Shown here one piece after another: positions 1 to 10,873 of a stretch of 64,000 nt of DNA. Source of the stretch: Conoideocrella luteorostrata. Its lineage: Eukaryota > Ascomycota > Sordariomycetes > Hypocreales > Clavicipitaceae. The notes under the pieces were generated by a model, which saw nothing but the letters and a program-made list of their open reading frames with translations, was not told the origin of the DNA and did not search any database. Numbering within the stretch: position 1 is the stretch's first letter; every line of letters starts with the position of its first letter. The stretch spans positions 62,001 to 126,000 of the forward strand of contig JASWJB010000052.1 of NCBI GenBank assembly GCA_032433595.1, read 5' to 3'. The position numbers and the translations under genes are program-made.

Positions 1-1581
1 TTCTCCGCCCGTAGCCTCCACAGGGGGGGTCTTAGCTCCGGGTCTCATCGCCTTGATTCTTTAACGGTCTTACAATGCCGTAATTATGAGAAAGCAGGAG
101 ATGCTGATCATTCAAACATCGCAGCTTTCGTTGTCCTTTGGAAGGACCTAGTAGTGTTGAGAAGAGAATTGCTTTTGTCTGGAGTATCAGTGCCGTAGAT
201 AGCTAGATTAGTGAGGGAAGTAGTGAGCAGCGGTAAAAGCTATAAGATAACTGCAGGAGGCTTTCGGCTTTGCAAGGGCACGCCGGATACCAACGGAAAC
301 GAAAGGAAATCGCCGGAGTAAACGAGTCCCAAGTTCTAGGCATAAAAGAAGGAATTCCCGTGTATTTAGAAGACATCAGACATCATCAATTCACTACATT
401 TCTACCATTTTCCACTACGTACAATTGCTCTATGAATCTGGCCCCATTGAGGTAACAGAACTAGGAGGAGCTGGAAATTCTTTGGGATGTCGTTGCCAAG
501 AACCTAGAGACGGCGAAGATTCGCAGCAGGTACTTGAGGAAATTTGGGACCCGGCGATCCAGCGTCGCGGCCATAACCCAAGTGATCAAGACGAGAAAAA
601 AAGCGAAGGGAAAAGAGAGAAGCTGACCATAAACAGCGCCAGGCCCTGGCATTGCAATCACGACCAATTCCTCAAGGATCGGCATAACCTCGCCAGAGCT
701 GATGTTACTTCCGCATTCCACGCACACTTTCTGAGCTCAAAGAGCGATTCGACACGGAAGAATAGGGTGAGGATCTTGAATAAAAAACGAGCCAGAAAGA
801 AGGCGACGAGGCTAGCCAATGAGGTCATAAACGGCATGGAGAGCCATGACTGGCAGCATGTCCTAGTAGGATTGTAGATTGTTTGTGTACCTTACCTCAG
901 GTAAGACGAACAGAGGATAAAGTACATCCAGTACCAGCGGATCGCCACTATTCAGATCCGCACTCGCTTTGACTGGCGTGTATTGTGCGGCGGAGCAAGC
1001 TATTCCCAGGGAGACATATCCGCTTCCGACGATACATAGAAACCATTACTCTTCCATACTCGCACTCAAAGACTAGGTGGACGTAGCGTATTGAGGAATT
1101 CTTGGTGAGGTACGTTGTGAGCCTCTGCGGGATAGGGAGGATGTGGCTCCTGTTGTTCGGGGCTAGCGGGCGTGTGCCTCGCACGATAAGCGAGCTATCA
1201 GATGCTTCAGGTGAAGACATTCTGCATGTGTAAGTCGTGTACAGAGGGCGTGATTAAAAGGGTACTAATCGACTTCCCTTGTAAGTAATAGTGTGAAGGG
1301 GCTTTTCCCTTTCTATGATGCTGTGATTCCCTTAAAAAGTGGGGATATCTAGGAATAAGCTTTGTTGAGGGGATTCCTGTTAAGGGGGCTACGAGAGAGG
1401 AGAGAGGGGGGGAAGAAAGAAGGGAATATAAGAGGATGCGTGATAGACGCTCTGCAAGCTTGTGCGTATTTACGTAGATAAATAATATCGTACGTATCAG
1501 CGTTCATCTGCATATTCAGAGGATCCACGAGTCTCGGACGAGGCAGCTTATAGAGGGGCTAAATTAAGATCGTGGTTGTCC
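1..1581. other. No assignable gene; possible decayed coding relic
   Basis: I see no gene I can defend here. On the minus strand between about 1220 and 460 there are protein-like stretches, including hydrophobic ones. They sit in different frames and are joined only by a possible GTAAGG...CTACTAG intron near 860-894. The stretch is either a broken membrane-protein gene or chance. Opposite-strand frames of similar length also exist, so no product is proposed. Confidence 0.3.
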
Positions 1582-1970
1582 TGTTAGCATAGATCTCTTC
1601 AGTGGGGAGGGCTCATCACCAAGTAAATGGCTTAAGTTCGTATGCTGAAGTTCACTATCTCTTCCGTAAATTCCTTGTTGATCTGCGGTATTCAGAGTGG
1701 TAAGTGTATGTGTGTGCAATTTACCACTGATCAGTGTAGGAGGCACAGGGCTTCAGGTGACGAGGGTATCGATACCGGAAGGTGAAGCAAAACATTGTGC
1801 AAAACAATTAATTCATTAGGTCTGATTAGGTCTGTCTAAAAGAGAAGAAGAAGAAGAAGAAGAAGAAGAAGAAGAGTATCTATGCCCGCGCCGTATATAA
1901 GAGGCGCGCCAGGGTGACCACGTGACGTGCCCACGTGCCTGCCCGCGTGCCTTGACGGGATATTCCAACT
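1582..1970 (+). repeat. Dispersed LTR-like repeat, copy 1
   Basis: This copy shares a block with 10433-10768. Both begin TGTTAGCATAGATCTCTT, carry a TATA-like ATGCCCGCGCCGTATA segment followed by a CCACGTG-rich part, and end GGGATATTCCAAC. TGTT...AACA ends are typical of retrotransposon LTRs; here the last base is T instead of A. No internal gag/pol or partner LTR lies next to it, so it looks like a solo LTR. Differences from copy 2 include many C/T and G/A changes, as expected after RIP. A GGACAA/TTGTCC hexamer lies near both ends, but one is offset by several bases, so a target-site duplication is uncertain. Confidence 0.7.
1843..1875 (+). repeat. (GAA)n microsatellite inside LTR copy 1
   Basis: About eleven GAA units lie inside the LTR-like repeat. 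The homologous place in copy 2 (around 10670-10690) is a shorter, imperfect GA-rich run, so the array has expanded in this copy. Confidence 0.85.
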
Positions 1971-2950
1971 AGTACCTTGTCCAAGCTCGAACTCAGTTAG
2001 GACCGTGTCTGGTTAGCAGATGAACATTGCAGTTAGGGAAAAGACATCCTGAACCCCAAGGTTGACTACGGCGGAGGCGAATTTATTAACGAAGTCCTCA
2101 TAGGCCAACAAGTCTGCGCCTGGCTCTGTTGTGAACTCAGAGGCGATCATGCTCCCGCCTGAAGCGGCCTTGAAGTACAGGCCACGTGCGTCGGGACATT
2201 TCTATGGAACTCTGGGGTTGCATAAAATGAAGTCCTCGTGGGCTTTGCTTTTGATGGTTTCATAGACCATGATGCGTCCTTCGGGAATGTCAAAGTGCTT
2301 GTGGATAGGATGGAGAAAAAAAGTTTACGCCAATCTGTGAGAGGCAATGATTCCAAGTAGAATAGAGTGCGCCTTGGCATGCGTGGCTGCAGCCTCTTTC
2401 ATGCCATCAATATGAGGAAGCTTGCTGTACTGGGACGAAGGGAAAGGTCCCTCCTAAAGGCGGACGTTGTTTAGGGAGTTCTTGTAAACAGACATGTTAA
2501 TGGCAGGTTAGGATGCAACGGGAAATGCAATTTCTGTCTTTTGTTTTATGAAGAGAACAAAGAGGGAATAAGAGCAAAATGTAGCAACTAAAAGCAGTCC
2601 CGCGTAAATGCGCAGGAATGTCTTGAATCAAGTAGAGGATAAGTCCGTAATTGTAGGGCAAGTGGAGGAATTGCTGAATAGAGGAAATCCGAGGGACCAT
2701 CCTTGGTTTGAGGATCCGACTTGTACTCTCCAGTTGCGAAGGATCTCAAGGCCTGGAGATCATTGCTGCCCTTCTCCAAGACCCTTGCCGCTTCGTTGGT
2801 CACTATTTTTGAGGTCGCTATCGTCACCACTGGCTTGGATGTGATTGCTGCTCTCATTCGTTGTTGGAGGCCGATGCTTAAGCCCCAAACATCGAAAATA
2901 TTCCAGCAAAGTCTTTCGCAGTGAAATAATATGTCAATGCGGTCAGGCTT
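1971..2950 (-). pseudogene. Decayed coding relic of unknown family
   Basis: The minus strand gives a long protein-like translation from about 2950 down to the edge of LTR copy 1, broken by in-frame stops and at least one frame change. From the N-terminal side one sees a hydrophobic segment (RIYAGLLLVATFCSYSLF) and then stretches such as KLPHIDGMKEAATHAKAH and HFDIPEGRIMVYETIKSK. It runs into the repeat with no stop codon of its own. The most economical reading is a gene cut by the LTR element and then mutated. I cannot name the family. Confidence 0.4.
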
Positions 2951-3218
2951 TCCGCTTTACCTTGGATAATAGAATGCAAGTGTAGCGACGCCACAAAAAA
3001 TGCTGTGCCCGTTGGAATATGTGTCGGTTTTCTGCGAAACGTTAGCGCAAGATCAGCTCACCGTCTAGCCCACAGCGTAACCCAGCCAATCCAAATCGCC
3101 AGGAGAAAATACTATAGTGGAGTGCTGCGCCACGTTACCGATTCTCAATCCTCATTTCACCCAGCGATCTATCATCTGTTCGAAATCGATCCTCCTCCTC
3201 ATTTTGCAATTCTCCGGA

Positions 3219-4217
3219 ATGCCTGAGATTTCTTCTGATACAGACCTCCCCAAATTGCTCGACACGCCGACCAAGCAAGTCAAATGGGCAAAGAGCCTGG
3301 TAACCAAGCATCTAGGCAGCGCTGCAAAGCGGGTCGACAAGCCTCCTATGCAAGGAATGTTCAGTAGGACACTGTTCTTGACCTTAGCAGATGGTCGTGA
3401 GACGGTGATACAGTTTCGCACCGAGCCGCTCGATCTGGACGCGTTTAAGATTGCGAAGAAGGCGCTGGGCTCCGTCGTACCCGATGCCAGAGCTTTGGAG
3501 GACGAGGAGCTTCTCAGAGAGCAGATTTGGGCTTATTGCCTCTCCCGTCTACATGGCAAGATGTGGATCCGCGGGGTTGCCGGTAAGGGCGCAGAAGGTC
3601 GAATTGCTATCAACAGATCCCTCGGCCAGGTTTTTTCCAAGGGCTGCCTCGCTGCCAGCAGCGGCGAGACCGTTAACAACACGATCCGGCCCCATCTGGA
3701 GGCCATCTTGGCATCGCCGCTAGAGGAATTAATTCCTTACAAGCACTACTGTCAGGGTTTCCTCGACCAGCTGGAAGAGCTGGGAAAGCTCCCGCTATGG
3801 GTTGCTCACTACGACTTGAACGAGCTGAACGTCCTAATCGACGAAAACTGCCACGTTACTGGCTGGATCGACTGGGAGCTTTCCACGCCACGACCATTTG
3901 GAGTCGGCTTTGGTCGCATTCATACCCTCGCGGGCGAATACACGGGCGGAGAGTTCTGGATGCCTGACGAATTCGAAGTTGCGGAACGGACCTTTTGGAA
4001 CGAGCTGTTTGAGGGGATGCCAGTAGATACTGCGACAATTTTGAAGACAGAGATTGCTCTCGTCCAGGAAGCAGTTATCTTGGGGACTTTGCTGGACTGC
4101 TTTTTTTTCGAAAACGGGAAAGTTGGCTTTAGCAAGGTTGCTCTGAAGGCTCTACCCAAGTTTCTGACGTATCGAATCCCTTTCGTAAGAGGAAATGAAG
4201 CCCCATACAGATGTTAG
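3219..4217 (+). CDS. APH-family phosphotransferase (aminoglycoside/choline kinase-like)
   Basis: A single exon encodes 332 residues from the ATG at 3219; the frame is open further upstream but has no better ATG. The C-terminal half carries the APH kinase signature: HYDLNELNVLI at about residue 197 (catalytic loop H-x-D-x4-N) and IDWE at about 217 (metal-binding Asp, equivalent to DFG). Fungal members are soluble, poorly characterised small-molecule or protein kinases, often called phosphotransferase family enzymes. The N-lobe is short and its ATP-binding lysine cannot be placed with certainty. Length is normal for the family. It lies alone between relic DNA and a FunK1 kinase. The substrate is unknown; nothing ties it to antibiotic resistance. 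Confidence 0.75.
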   Translation: MPEISSDTDLPKLLDTPTKQVKWAKSLVTKHLGSAAKRVDKPPMQGMFSRTLFLTLADGRETVIQFRTEPLDLDAFKIAKKALGSVVPDARALEDEELLREQIWAYCLSRLHGKMWIRGVAGKGAEGRIAINRSLGQVFSKGCLAASSGETVNNTIRPHLEAILASPLEELIPYKHYCQGFLDQLEELGKLPLWVAHYDLNELNVLIDENCHVTGWIDWELSTPRPFGVGFGRIHTLAGEYTGGEFWMPDEFEVAERTFWNELFEGMPVDTATILKTEIALVQEAVILGTLLDCFFFENGKVGFSKVALKALPKFLTYRIPFVRGNEAPYRC

Positions 4218-5092
4218 AGCCGCGTAGCTAGTTCAACTGATGCCAGGTGTCGCTCGGAGGCGGGATGCCCACTGAGAAGCAGGTAAATCGATCTATATGA
4301 CCCCAGCGCCCTTTTGTTGGCTGAGAGACCACTGTAGCAGTCGGTCTCGGCTGGCGTCTCGTGGTGCGTGCTCCTTACTCAAAACCCTGTTGCCTTGCCG
4401 TAAGTACCCTACTACGACTCGTGCGCGGTCGCAAAAACATTATTTCGGCCTCGGCGTGCCGTGAAATTTCGATCCTCAATGCTCGTCTCTTGTAGTATCA
4501 TTGCTGTTGCCTACCGAACAATCCGCGCGCGCTATGTCGCCCTCATTCCAGGTTGACACTGCCGGTGGTAACATCGTCAATGTCCCGGGCCAAGTTGATG
4601 AAGACTTATGAGCACTCTGCTGGCTCTGTAAGTCTTTGAGCCGAGCCTCAAGGCAAGCCAAGACTACTTCACTCGTAAAGCACGTTCTGTTCTTACAGCG
4701 TGCTCGCGAAAAGGGCATCGCTATGTGAAACGGGATGTCCGTTATCTTTCTGCACGGGGGGCATGAAAAAGTCCAATGCCTGCGTGAACTCTCTCAGTAT
4801 GACTTCAAATCCATTTTAGATCACGTCGCCCCGCTTGCTCTGCGCAATATCATCGTAACCGCCTACCACGGCAGCATGCTTTTCCTTTGCGGCCGATTTG
4901 ACTTTCCTGTTAGTGCGCAGCCTCCCTCAGCCACGAGTCCCGCCTTTCCACCAGCCAATCGCCCCGCCTTCGCACATGGCTCGCGCTAAATCTGAACATC
5001 GCGTGGTTCGTCGCGTCGCTAGGTTTTTTTGTTTACCTCTCCCTGCGGATGTTCGCTAACATATTCTTCTTACCAAACACGGCGCATGTCAA
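4218..5092. other. Intergenic, nothing identified
   Basis: This gap separates the APH-type gene and the FunK1 gene, which run in the same direction. I see only short unsupported open frames on both strands. It should contain the FunK1 promoter. Confidence 0.4.
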
Positions 5093-7375
5093 ATGCCTCT
5101 TACTACGCAACATATCAAGGTCATCACAGAGTATCCGCTCAATGAAACGTTAAACCCCTTCCGTGCGAAGCTCCTGGAGCGCGAGGATGAGAATGCGCGG
5201 GAGGGAGACATTGCTGATCTCCTAGGAGCTCTCGTCGTATCTCAAGCGGCATACAACCTCACTGCTCCAGATAGCAATGGCAATGTGGCAGCTAGACTGT
5301 TTTCTATACAACAACGCGTTCGGGGAGGTGTGATGAAGGTCGATCATTTCAGTCGACTAGTGGACGTTGTCGTCGCCAACTCCCCTGACTCCGACATCTG
5401 GGCGACCGTCTTCAATCTCATCACAGCCCTTAGCCCTTCAACGCCCCCGCGCTCCAGCATCACCCCGACCTTTAAAGCGACACCCATCAAGACGAGCTCG
5501 AGCCGACTTGCCGACAGCGAAACACGCGAAATTGTTGAGGGAGAGCTCTTTGAGGAGATGAAACACTGCACATTTCGCGGTGTGAAGGGATTTCACGACA
5601 AGTTCTTCAACCCCAAGAATTGGAGCAAAGAGGCAGAGGCGTCAAGGAAGAAGATCATGACAGCGCACGACGGAAAAAGGTGGACGGGCTTCCCGACCGT
5701 TACCGACGAAAAGCTGGTCTGGGACTGGCTGCGCTCGCTGGAAGAGTGCGCCCTGGCCAATGCACCGTACAAATTGCATACCACCAAAACCGCCAACCAG
5801 TTTAAGGAACGAAAGGGGCAGATGGACCTCTTCTTTCAGCCAGCAGCCGCGAAGGCAAGTAATATCGTCGAGTATGAGTATAAGAATGTTCTTGTCATCG
5901 GCGAGCAGAAAAAGTCGTACGACAGCGGCAGATTCAAGTCAGATTTCCTTCAGCTGTCTCGCTATGTGCGTGGCGTTTTCGCCGACCAGCCCACCCGTCG
6001 GTTCGTTCACGCGTTCACGCTCTGCGCGTCCAAGATGGAGCTCTGGGTCTTTGATCGGTCTGGGGCGTATAGCTCAGGAGTGCTCGATATTCACGACGAG
6101 CCGGATAAGTTTGCGTGCGCTATTATTGGGTATGCCACGATGGATGACGACGCAATGGGCCTGGCTACCTTTATCGAGCGGGAGAATGGGCATCGGCATG
6201 TCACATTAGACGACTCGAGTGGCAACGAAATAAGGGTCCGACTTGATAGACCGATGATAAGGCAGAAGGCCATTGCTTGTCGGGGGACTGCGTGCTATGA
6301 GACCGAAAATAGCCATGTCGCCAAGTTTTCGTGGGTTTCAGACAAACGGAAGCTGGAGGTAGAACACCTGAGGCTAGCAGAGGACCGAGGCGTCAAGGGG
6401 GTGGCCGGAGTTGTAGCGCACCGTCGGATCACTACCATCGCCGAGCTGCGAAACGGACTAGAGTTCCCAAAACCGCACCCCTTTCGTGGCGAGGCTGTTC
6501 ACTTTGAGGACCTGCCTTCGAGCAACAAGCGCAAATCATCCGATTACACGTCGAGCGACGCGTCTGAAACCAAGAGGCGGCGGTCCAACAGCCAGAAGCC
6601 GAAGCTGGCTAGGGAGCTTGACGACCGGCCGTCCACTAGCAAGGCTAAGCTAAGCTTGTATACGCCTAGCGAGGATTTATGGGAGAATAGGATTTACTCG
6701 TGCCTCGTTGTCACACCGGCCGGCCGCGTTATCAGCGAGTTTAGGACAATTCGAGAACTACTGGAGTCGCTTCGAGATGCGATCAAGGCTCATCAGTCCC
6801 TCTACGAAACCGGAAACATTCTCCATCGCGATATCTCGTCAAATAATATCATTATTACCGAGCCGGAGACAGCTGGTGGTTTCAAAGGCATGCTTATTGA
6901 TCTGGACTTGGCAAAAGTCAAAGACAGCAGCCCAAGCGGAGCGCGGCACCAGACTGGCACGATGCAGTTCATGGCGGTGGAGGTATTACGCACAGTCGAT
7001 CACACCTATCGCCACGATCTCGAGTCGTTTTTTTACGTACTTCTTTGGATGTGTGCGCGCCAATCGTGGCATAATGGATTTGCAGGTAAAGAGACGCCGC
7101 CCAAGGAGAGTCGTCTGCGGAAATGGGAGATTGGAAGCTTCACAGATATCGCGGATGCTAAGGAGGGTCATATGACTGTGAATAGTCTTGAAAGGATTAT
7201 GGGAGAATTCCCAGAGGCGTTCGATTGTGTCAAGCCCCTCTGTCTAAATATCAGGAAGATGCTCTTTCCACTGGATAAGGATGAGAGGATGAACTTTGGA
7301 ACGCCGGCTGGAGACGCGGACCAGCTTTATACCCCCATTATAGCAGCTTATGATGGTTCTATGAACGATTTATAG
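5093..7375 (+). CDS. FunK1-type fungal protein kinase
   Basis: An uninterrupted 760-residue frame starts at ATG 5093. The fungal-specific FunK1 family is indicated by a long N-terminal region (about 1-450) and a C-terminal kinase core. The core has HRDISSNNIII near residue 578, LIDLDLAKV near 600 (DFG replaced by DLD, usual in this family), GTMQFMAVEVLR near 622 and HDLESFFYVLLWM near 645. A basic, Ser-rich linker (RKSSDYTSSDASETKRRR) at about 480-510 could act as a nuclear localisation signal. Family members are abundant in mushrooms and some ascomycetes and are suspected of roles in multicellular development, with substrates unknown. All kinase landmarks are intact, so the gene looks functional. 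Confidence 0.88.
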   Translation: MPLTTQHIKVITEYPLNETLNPFRAKLLEREDENAREGDIADLLGALVVSQAAYNLTAPDSNGNVAARLFSIQQRVRGGVMKVDHFSRLVDVVVANSPDSDIWATVFNLITALSPSTPPRSSITPTFKATPIKTSSSRLADSETREIVEGELFEEMKHCTFRGVKGFHDKFFNPKNWSKEAEASRKKIMTAHDGKRWTGFPTVTDEKLVWDWLRSLEECALANAPYKLHTTKTANQFKERKGQMDLFFQPAAAKASNIVEYEYKNVLVIGEQKKSYDSGRFKSDFLQLSRYVRGVFADQPTRRFVHAFTLCASKMELWVFDRSGAYSSGVLDIHDEPDKFACAIIGYATMDDDAMGLATFIERENGHRHVTLDDSSGNEIRVRLDRPMIRQKAIACRGTACYETENSHVAKFSWVSDKRKLEVEHLRLAEDRGVKGVAGVVAHRRITTIAELRNGLEFPKPHPFRGEAVHFEDLPSSNKRKSSDYTSSDASETKRRRSNSQKPKLARELDDRPSTSKAKLSLYTPSEDLWENRIYSCLVVTPAGRVISEFRTIRELLESLRDAIKAHQSLYETGNILHRDISSNNIIITEPETAGGFKGMLIDLDLAKVKDSSPSGARHQTGTMQFMAVEVLRTVDHTYRHDLESFFYVLLWMCARQSWHNGFAGKETPPKESRLRKWEIGSFTDIADAKEGHMTVNSLERIMGEFPEAFDCVKPLCLNIRKMLFPLDKDERMNFGTPAGDADQLYTPIIAAYDGSMNDL

Positions 7376-7651
7376 AGATGATATAATGTTCTACCCTGTC
7401 TGGAGATTAGCAAGCTCCTTTTCTCCCAGGTAAGGGTAAGTAGATGCGCTCTGAGACCCAGTAGGGTCAGGTGACCTACGTAATGGCAAAATCGAAACTT
7501 GTGATACTCTTATTGATAGGGAGACGCAGAATAAATACCAACTGCTAGTAGCAGCCGAGGCCTGCTGTAACGTATCGGAACGCGGCTCTTAGTGATAATG
7601 AAGTGCTTTTAATTATTGAAATACTTTTATTCCGATGGAGAGATGGGCTAC

Positions 7652-9223
7652 CTACTGGCGATCTGGACACCCTGTTTCGTAGTGGCAACCCAGATCTTTC
7701 AGGAACTTCGCAACGTCATCCAGGCGTTTCTTCTCCGTCTCATTCAAATGCCATTCCGAACTCTCCCGCGCCACCTCTTCGTACGGCCTGCCCGCCATCC
7801 ACAGTGACCACTTCTCCACAGAAGCAATTGCCATGCTCGCCGAAACCTCAAACCACTCAATGTGCTGTTTCCTGCATCGCTCACAGTATATTCGCACTCT
7901 ATGCTCCATGAGCTCTGCATGCACCAATCTCTCGACACGGTGTGCATGTGGTACAAGCTTCGTCGCCGGGTAGATGGCTATAGGCTCTCGATTGCAGTCC
8001 TTTTTCCACTCCTCATGGCGGGTGTCACCTTCGCGCGTGGTGAATCCAATTTTGACGAAACGTTCGTTGCCAGGTACCTTGAATACATACACATAACCAC
8101 TGTTGACTTCATTCTTGGACTTTTTCGAGTCTGTGTTGAGCAATTCCTCCGCAACGCTGCGAATACTCTGGTTGGGGGTCAAGTCTTCTGCCTCGATGTC
8201 ATTTTTTCCAATTACGTCAAATGGACCCGTGTCGAATCCCTTGCCCCAGTAGTCGCTAGGATGCTTGCTCACTTTCCGACTACCTGGGGTAGATGGCGGC
8301 GTTCTGAACGCACATGTGCCTTTGTTGTTTGCCTCAGCTATTGCATTTTCGCTTTCCCGCCTGGCTATTTCATGTTGACAAGCTATCTGGAACCTATTGA
8401 TGGCCGACGTCCACTCGTGCTTACATATAGAAGCGTGCTTTTGATGAACGTGGCACAGCATGTAATAACGCAAAACTGCCACAAGGTCATCCAAATTGAC
8501 ATCGCCATCAGGAGTGGCCGTCGCCATCTGCACCATCTTGCCAATCGTCTTGTCACAAAAGTACTGGTTCTCGCGTTTCACATTGTTCTTGCATGGCTCG
8601 CCCTTTTTTTTCAGAGCCGTACAACTGCTTGGCGCAGGACCTAGAATGCTGCGCAGCCGTCTCTTCAGCGTCGGACTGCGCGGCGAGCCAGGTAGCGCTG
8701 CCAGCCACTCGTCTATTCGAGTCTGGCGAATGGGTGGGTGATCGTGCCAGTGACAGTGTACAAGCTTGGCGAGATTATCTAGATGCGTTTCAATCTGTAG
8801 AGGTGATTCGTTTGGTCGTCGCAGCATTTCGATCAACTTGTCAATTCCTGCCGTTTTCTTTGATGCTACCTTATTCATGCAGCGCTCATTATTTTCCTTT
8901 GAATACGTCTTAATGGCGCCACATCTTCCTTCACCAAGAGATAGTGCTTTCTTCCATGTTTCCAGAACGCGTCTTTCCTCAGCGTCTGCGAGTTCTTCAG
9001 TGGTCTCCGACGCGGTAGGCCCAGTTGTGATCATCGGCTGGGCCTTAGACGGCTCTTCAGTGATTGTGATTCCTGCTTCTTTCGGGGTGACGTCATTTGT
9101 TGTCGTAGTTTCCGCATTCTTTCCGGCAAATATCTCGCGTGTTGCTGGCCCCGGCGAGGTAGGCGGGCTCGGGTAAAAGCTGCCAGGCGAAAGACTTGTC
9201 ACTGTGCTCTCGGATTGCGACAT
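7652..9223 (-). CDS. T5orf172/DUF1766 (GIY-YIG-like) domain protein
   Basis: A single exon of 523 residues starts at ATG 9223. The C-terminal third (about residues 370-480) opens with GYVYVFKVPGNERFVKIGFTT, followed by RHEEWKKDC, HAHRVERLVHAEL and HIEWFEVS. This is the pattern of the T5orf172/MUG113 domain, a GIY-YIG nuclease relative found in phage, bacteria and fungi. The N-terminal half holds two similar Cys-containing modules (near RCGAIKTYSKENNERC and SCTALKKKGEPCKNN), possibly metal binding. The N-terminus is low-complexity, rich in Ser, Thr and Pro. Enzymatic activity in fungi is not established. It is convergent with the FunK1 gene, with about 280 bp between their ends. Confidence 0.75.
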   Translation of the reverse strand: MSQSESTVTSLSPGSFYPSPPTSPGPATREIFAGKNAETTTTNDVTPKEAGITITEEPSKAQPMITTGPTASETTEELADAEERRVLETWKKALSLGEGRCGAIKTYSKENNERCMNKVASKKTAGIDKLIEMLRRPNESPLQIETHLDNLAKLVHCHWHDHPPIRQTRIDEWLAALPGSPRSPTLKRRLRSILGPAPSSCTALKKKGEPCKNNVKRENQYFCDKTIGKMVQMATATPDGDVNLDDLVAVLRYYMLCHVHQKHASICKHEWTSAINRFQIACQHEIARRESENAIAEANNKGTCAFRTPPSTPGSRKVSKHPSDYWGKGFDTGPFDVIGKNDIEAEDLTPNQSIRSVAEELLNTDSKKSKNEVNSGYVYVFKVPGNERFVKIGFTTREGDTRHEEWKKDCNREPIAIYPATKLVPHAHRVERLVHAELMEHRVRIYCERCRKQHIEWFEVSASMAIASVEKWSLWMAGRPYEEVARESSEWHLNETEKKRLDDVAKFLKDLGCHYETGCPDRQ

Positions 9224-10432
9224 GATGCCAGACTTTTTTGAACGAACTTTTTCGTCCTCTCCTTTTGTCCTCTCCAGAAGTGAATTCTTCTGTCAATCTC
9301 ATTGACAAAGTTAGGCCGCCTACTTTACTCCAGACATGTCTCGGACTGCCTCGTGCAGCGGGGAGCCACGCTCAATAGTGGGGCTTGCATCTCCCACACA
9401 TTTTCAGTGTTACGATAGCGTAGACCACAGCACAAGCGCGAAGAGCATACAAAAGAGGCCTTGTTTTCTACAAAAGAGATATGCTTTGCTAGATAAGTAC
9501 TTATAGGCGTGATTTTGCCCTCTATTCCTATGATATGTCCGTACAAGTGAGAGTCCTAGTTTGGTGCCTGGCGCTCACCCCACACGGGCATGTGAGATCC
9601 ACCGCTCTGCACCAGACCCCCCGGGCTGAGAGGGGCTTGGGCAGCTGTGGCTGAAGCCTTCACTAGAAGTCCACCAGCTTGTCAGCTCATGTATGCATGG
9701 CCATCATGCAGGCAGTGCAATGCAAAGCAGAAAGAGTGTCAGAATCAATCGATTTCGCTTCGTCTTTGCGGAAGCTGTATTTAGGTATGTGTGTCCCCAT
9801 AGCGTGATGGGCAGCTAAGTTTCGGGATTTCCATCGTTCCTATGCGTTACTTCTTCGATATTCTTGGCATCTCAGCACCTTGGTGTACAGGAGGGCCAAG
9901 AAAGGCCTGACAAGTCAGAGGTACAGTCCCATCGATTGACAGGGAGCAGACTCTCTGGCAAGAACCACCTGGCAAGCACTATTTCCTGCAAGAGAGACTG
10001 TTGCCCCGGATAGTGGGAGCACTATAGTTATAGTTGCCACGCTGCATAGCTGCCGAAAAGTTGAATCCCATATCAGTTATACCTGAGGTGCTTATTACCC
10101 TCTGCTGCCTGCTAGGCACCAGGTGGCCCCAGGCCACATATATTTATAGCTATTATTACTACTAGTATAAGTAGCAGTGCTCACGCACATAGAGAACAAG
10201 TGATAATTATCGCTTGTTAAAATGATTTAAGTGCTGAAATATTTTCTGCCTACACTTAGGGCGTCCACACTTGTGTTGGAACAATTAACCACTCGACTAT
10301 GGAGCAAAGTGTAGGCCTACTGAATTGTATCCAGTGGCTGTAATTAGGACTTATATTCTACGCAACACACCCCGTCAGGAAAAATGAAGTAAGTCTTCAG
10401 CTTTCCTGGCAAATCCAAGGCTATAGTTATTC
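9224..10432. other. Intergenic, relic-like DNA
   Basis: About 1.2 kb lies between the start of the T5orf172 gene and LTR-like copy 2. I found no gene. The part from about 10140 is AT-rich with TpA-rich runs, as in RIP-affected repeats, but no element could be named. Confidence 0.35.
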
Positions 10433-10768
10433 TGTTAGCATAGATCTCTTTAGTAGGGAGGGCCTATCACTAAGTAAATAGCTTAAGTTCGTGTACTAAA
10501 GATCACTATCTCTTCCGTAAATTCCTTGCTAATCTGTGGTATTCGTAATGGTGACTGTGCAATTTACCACTTCTTAGTGTAGGAAGCACAGGGCTTCGAG
10601 TCGCTGGTACCAGAAGGTGAAGCAAAACAATAAACAACGTAGTCAATTCAGTAAGTCTGTCTAAAAGAGAAGAGAAGGAGAGGAAGAGGAATGCCCGCGC
10701 CGTATAAAAGGAGGCACGCTAGGGTGGCCACGTGATGCGGCCACGTGCCTGGACGGGATATTCCAACA
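10433..10768 (+). repeat. Dispersed LTR-like repeat, copy 2
   Basis: This is the best preserved member of the three-copy family. It starts TGTTAGCATAGATCTCTT and ends GATATTCCAACA, giving the TGTT...AACA ends of an LTR in 336 bp. It contains the TATA-like CGCCGTATAAAAGG and the CCACGTG motifs also present in copy 1. No internal retroelement sequence adjoins it, so it is probably a solo LTR. It ends about 105 bp beyond the stop of the adenylosuccinate synthetase gene. Confidence 0.72.
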
Positions 10769-10873
10769 TAAGCGGAGACAAAGTATTTTGTGCCAGAAGA
10801 TTCGACATTTCCAACATTAGCCCGCATCTCTTGATCTCTTCGCCTCCATCGACTACACTACTATAGACAACTT

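Noticed and set aside
425..877. 150-codon plus-strand frame
   Set aside because: Charged, low-complexity translation with no recognisable motif; the opposite strand looks at least as protein-like, so neither was called.
7862..8644. 260-codon plus-strand frame
   Set aside because: Lies antisense to the well supported T5orf172 gene and has no family features; a shadow frame.
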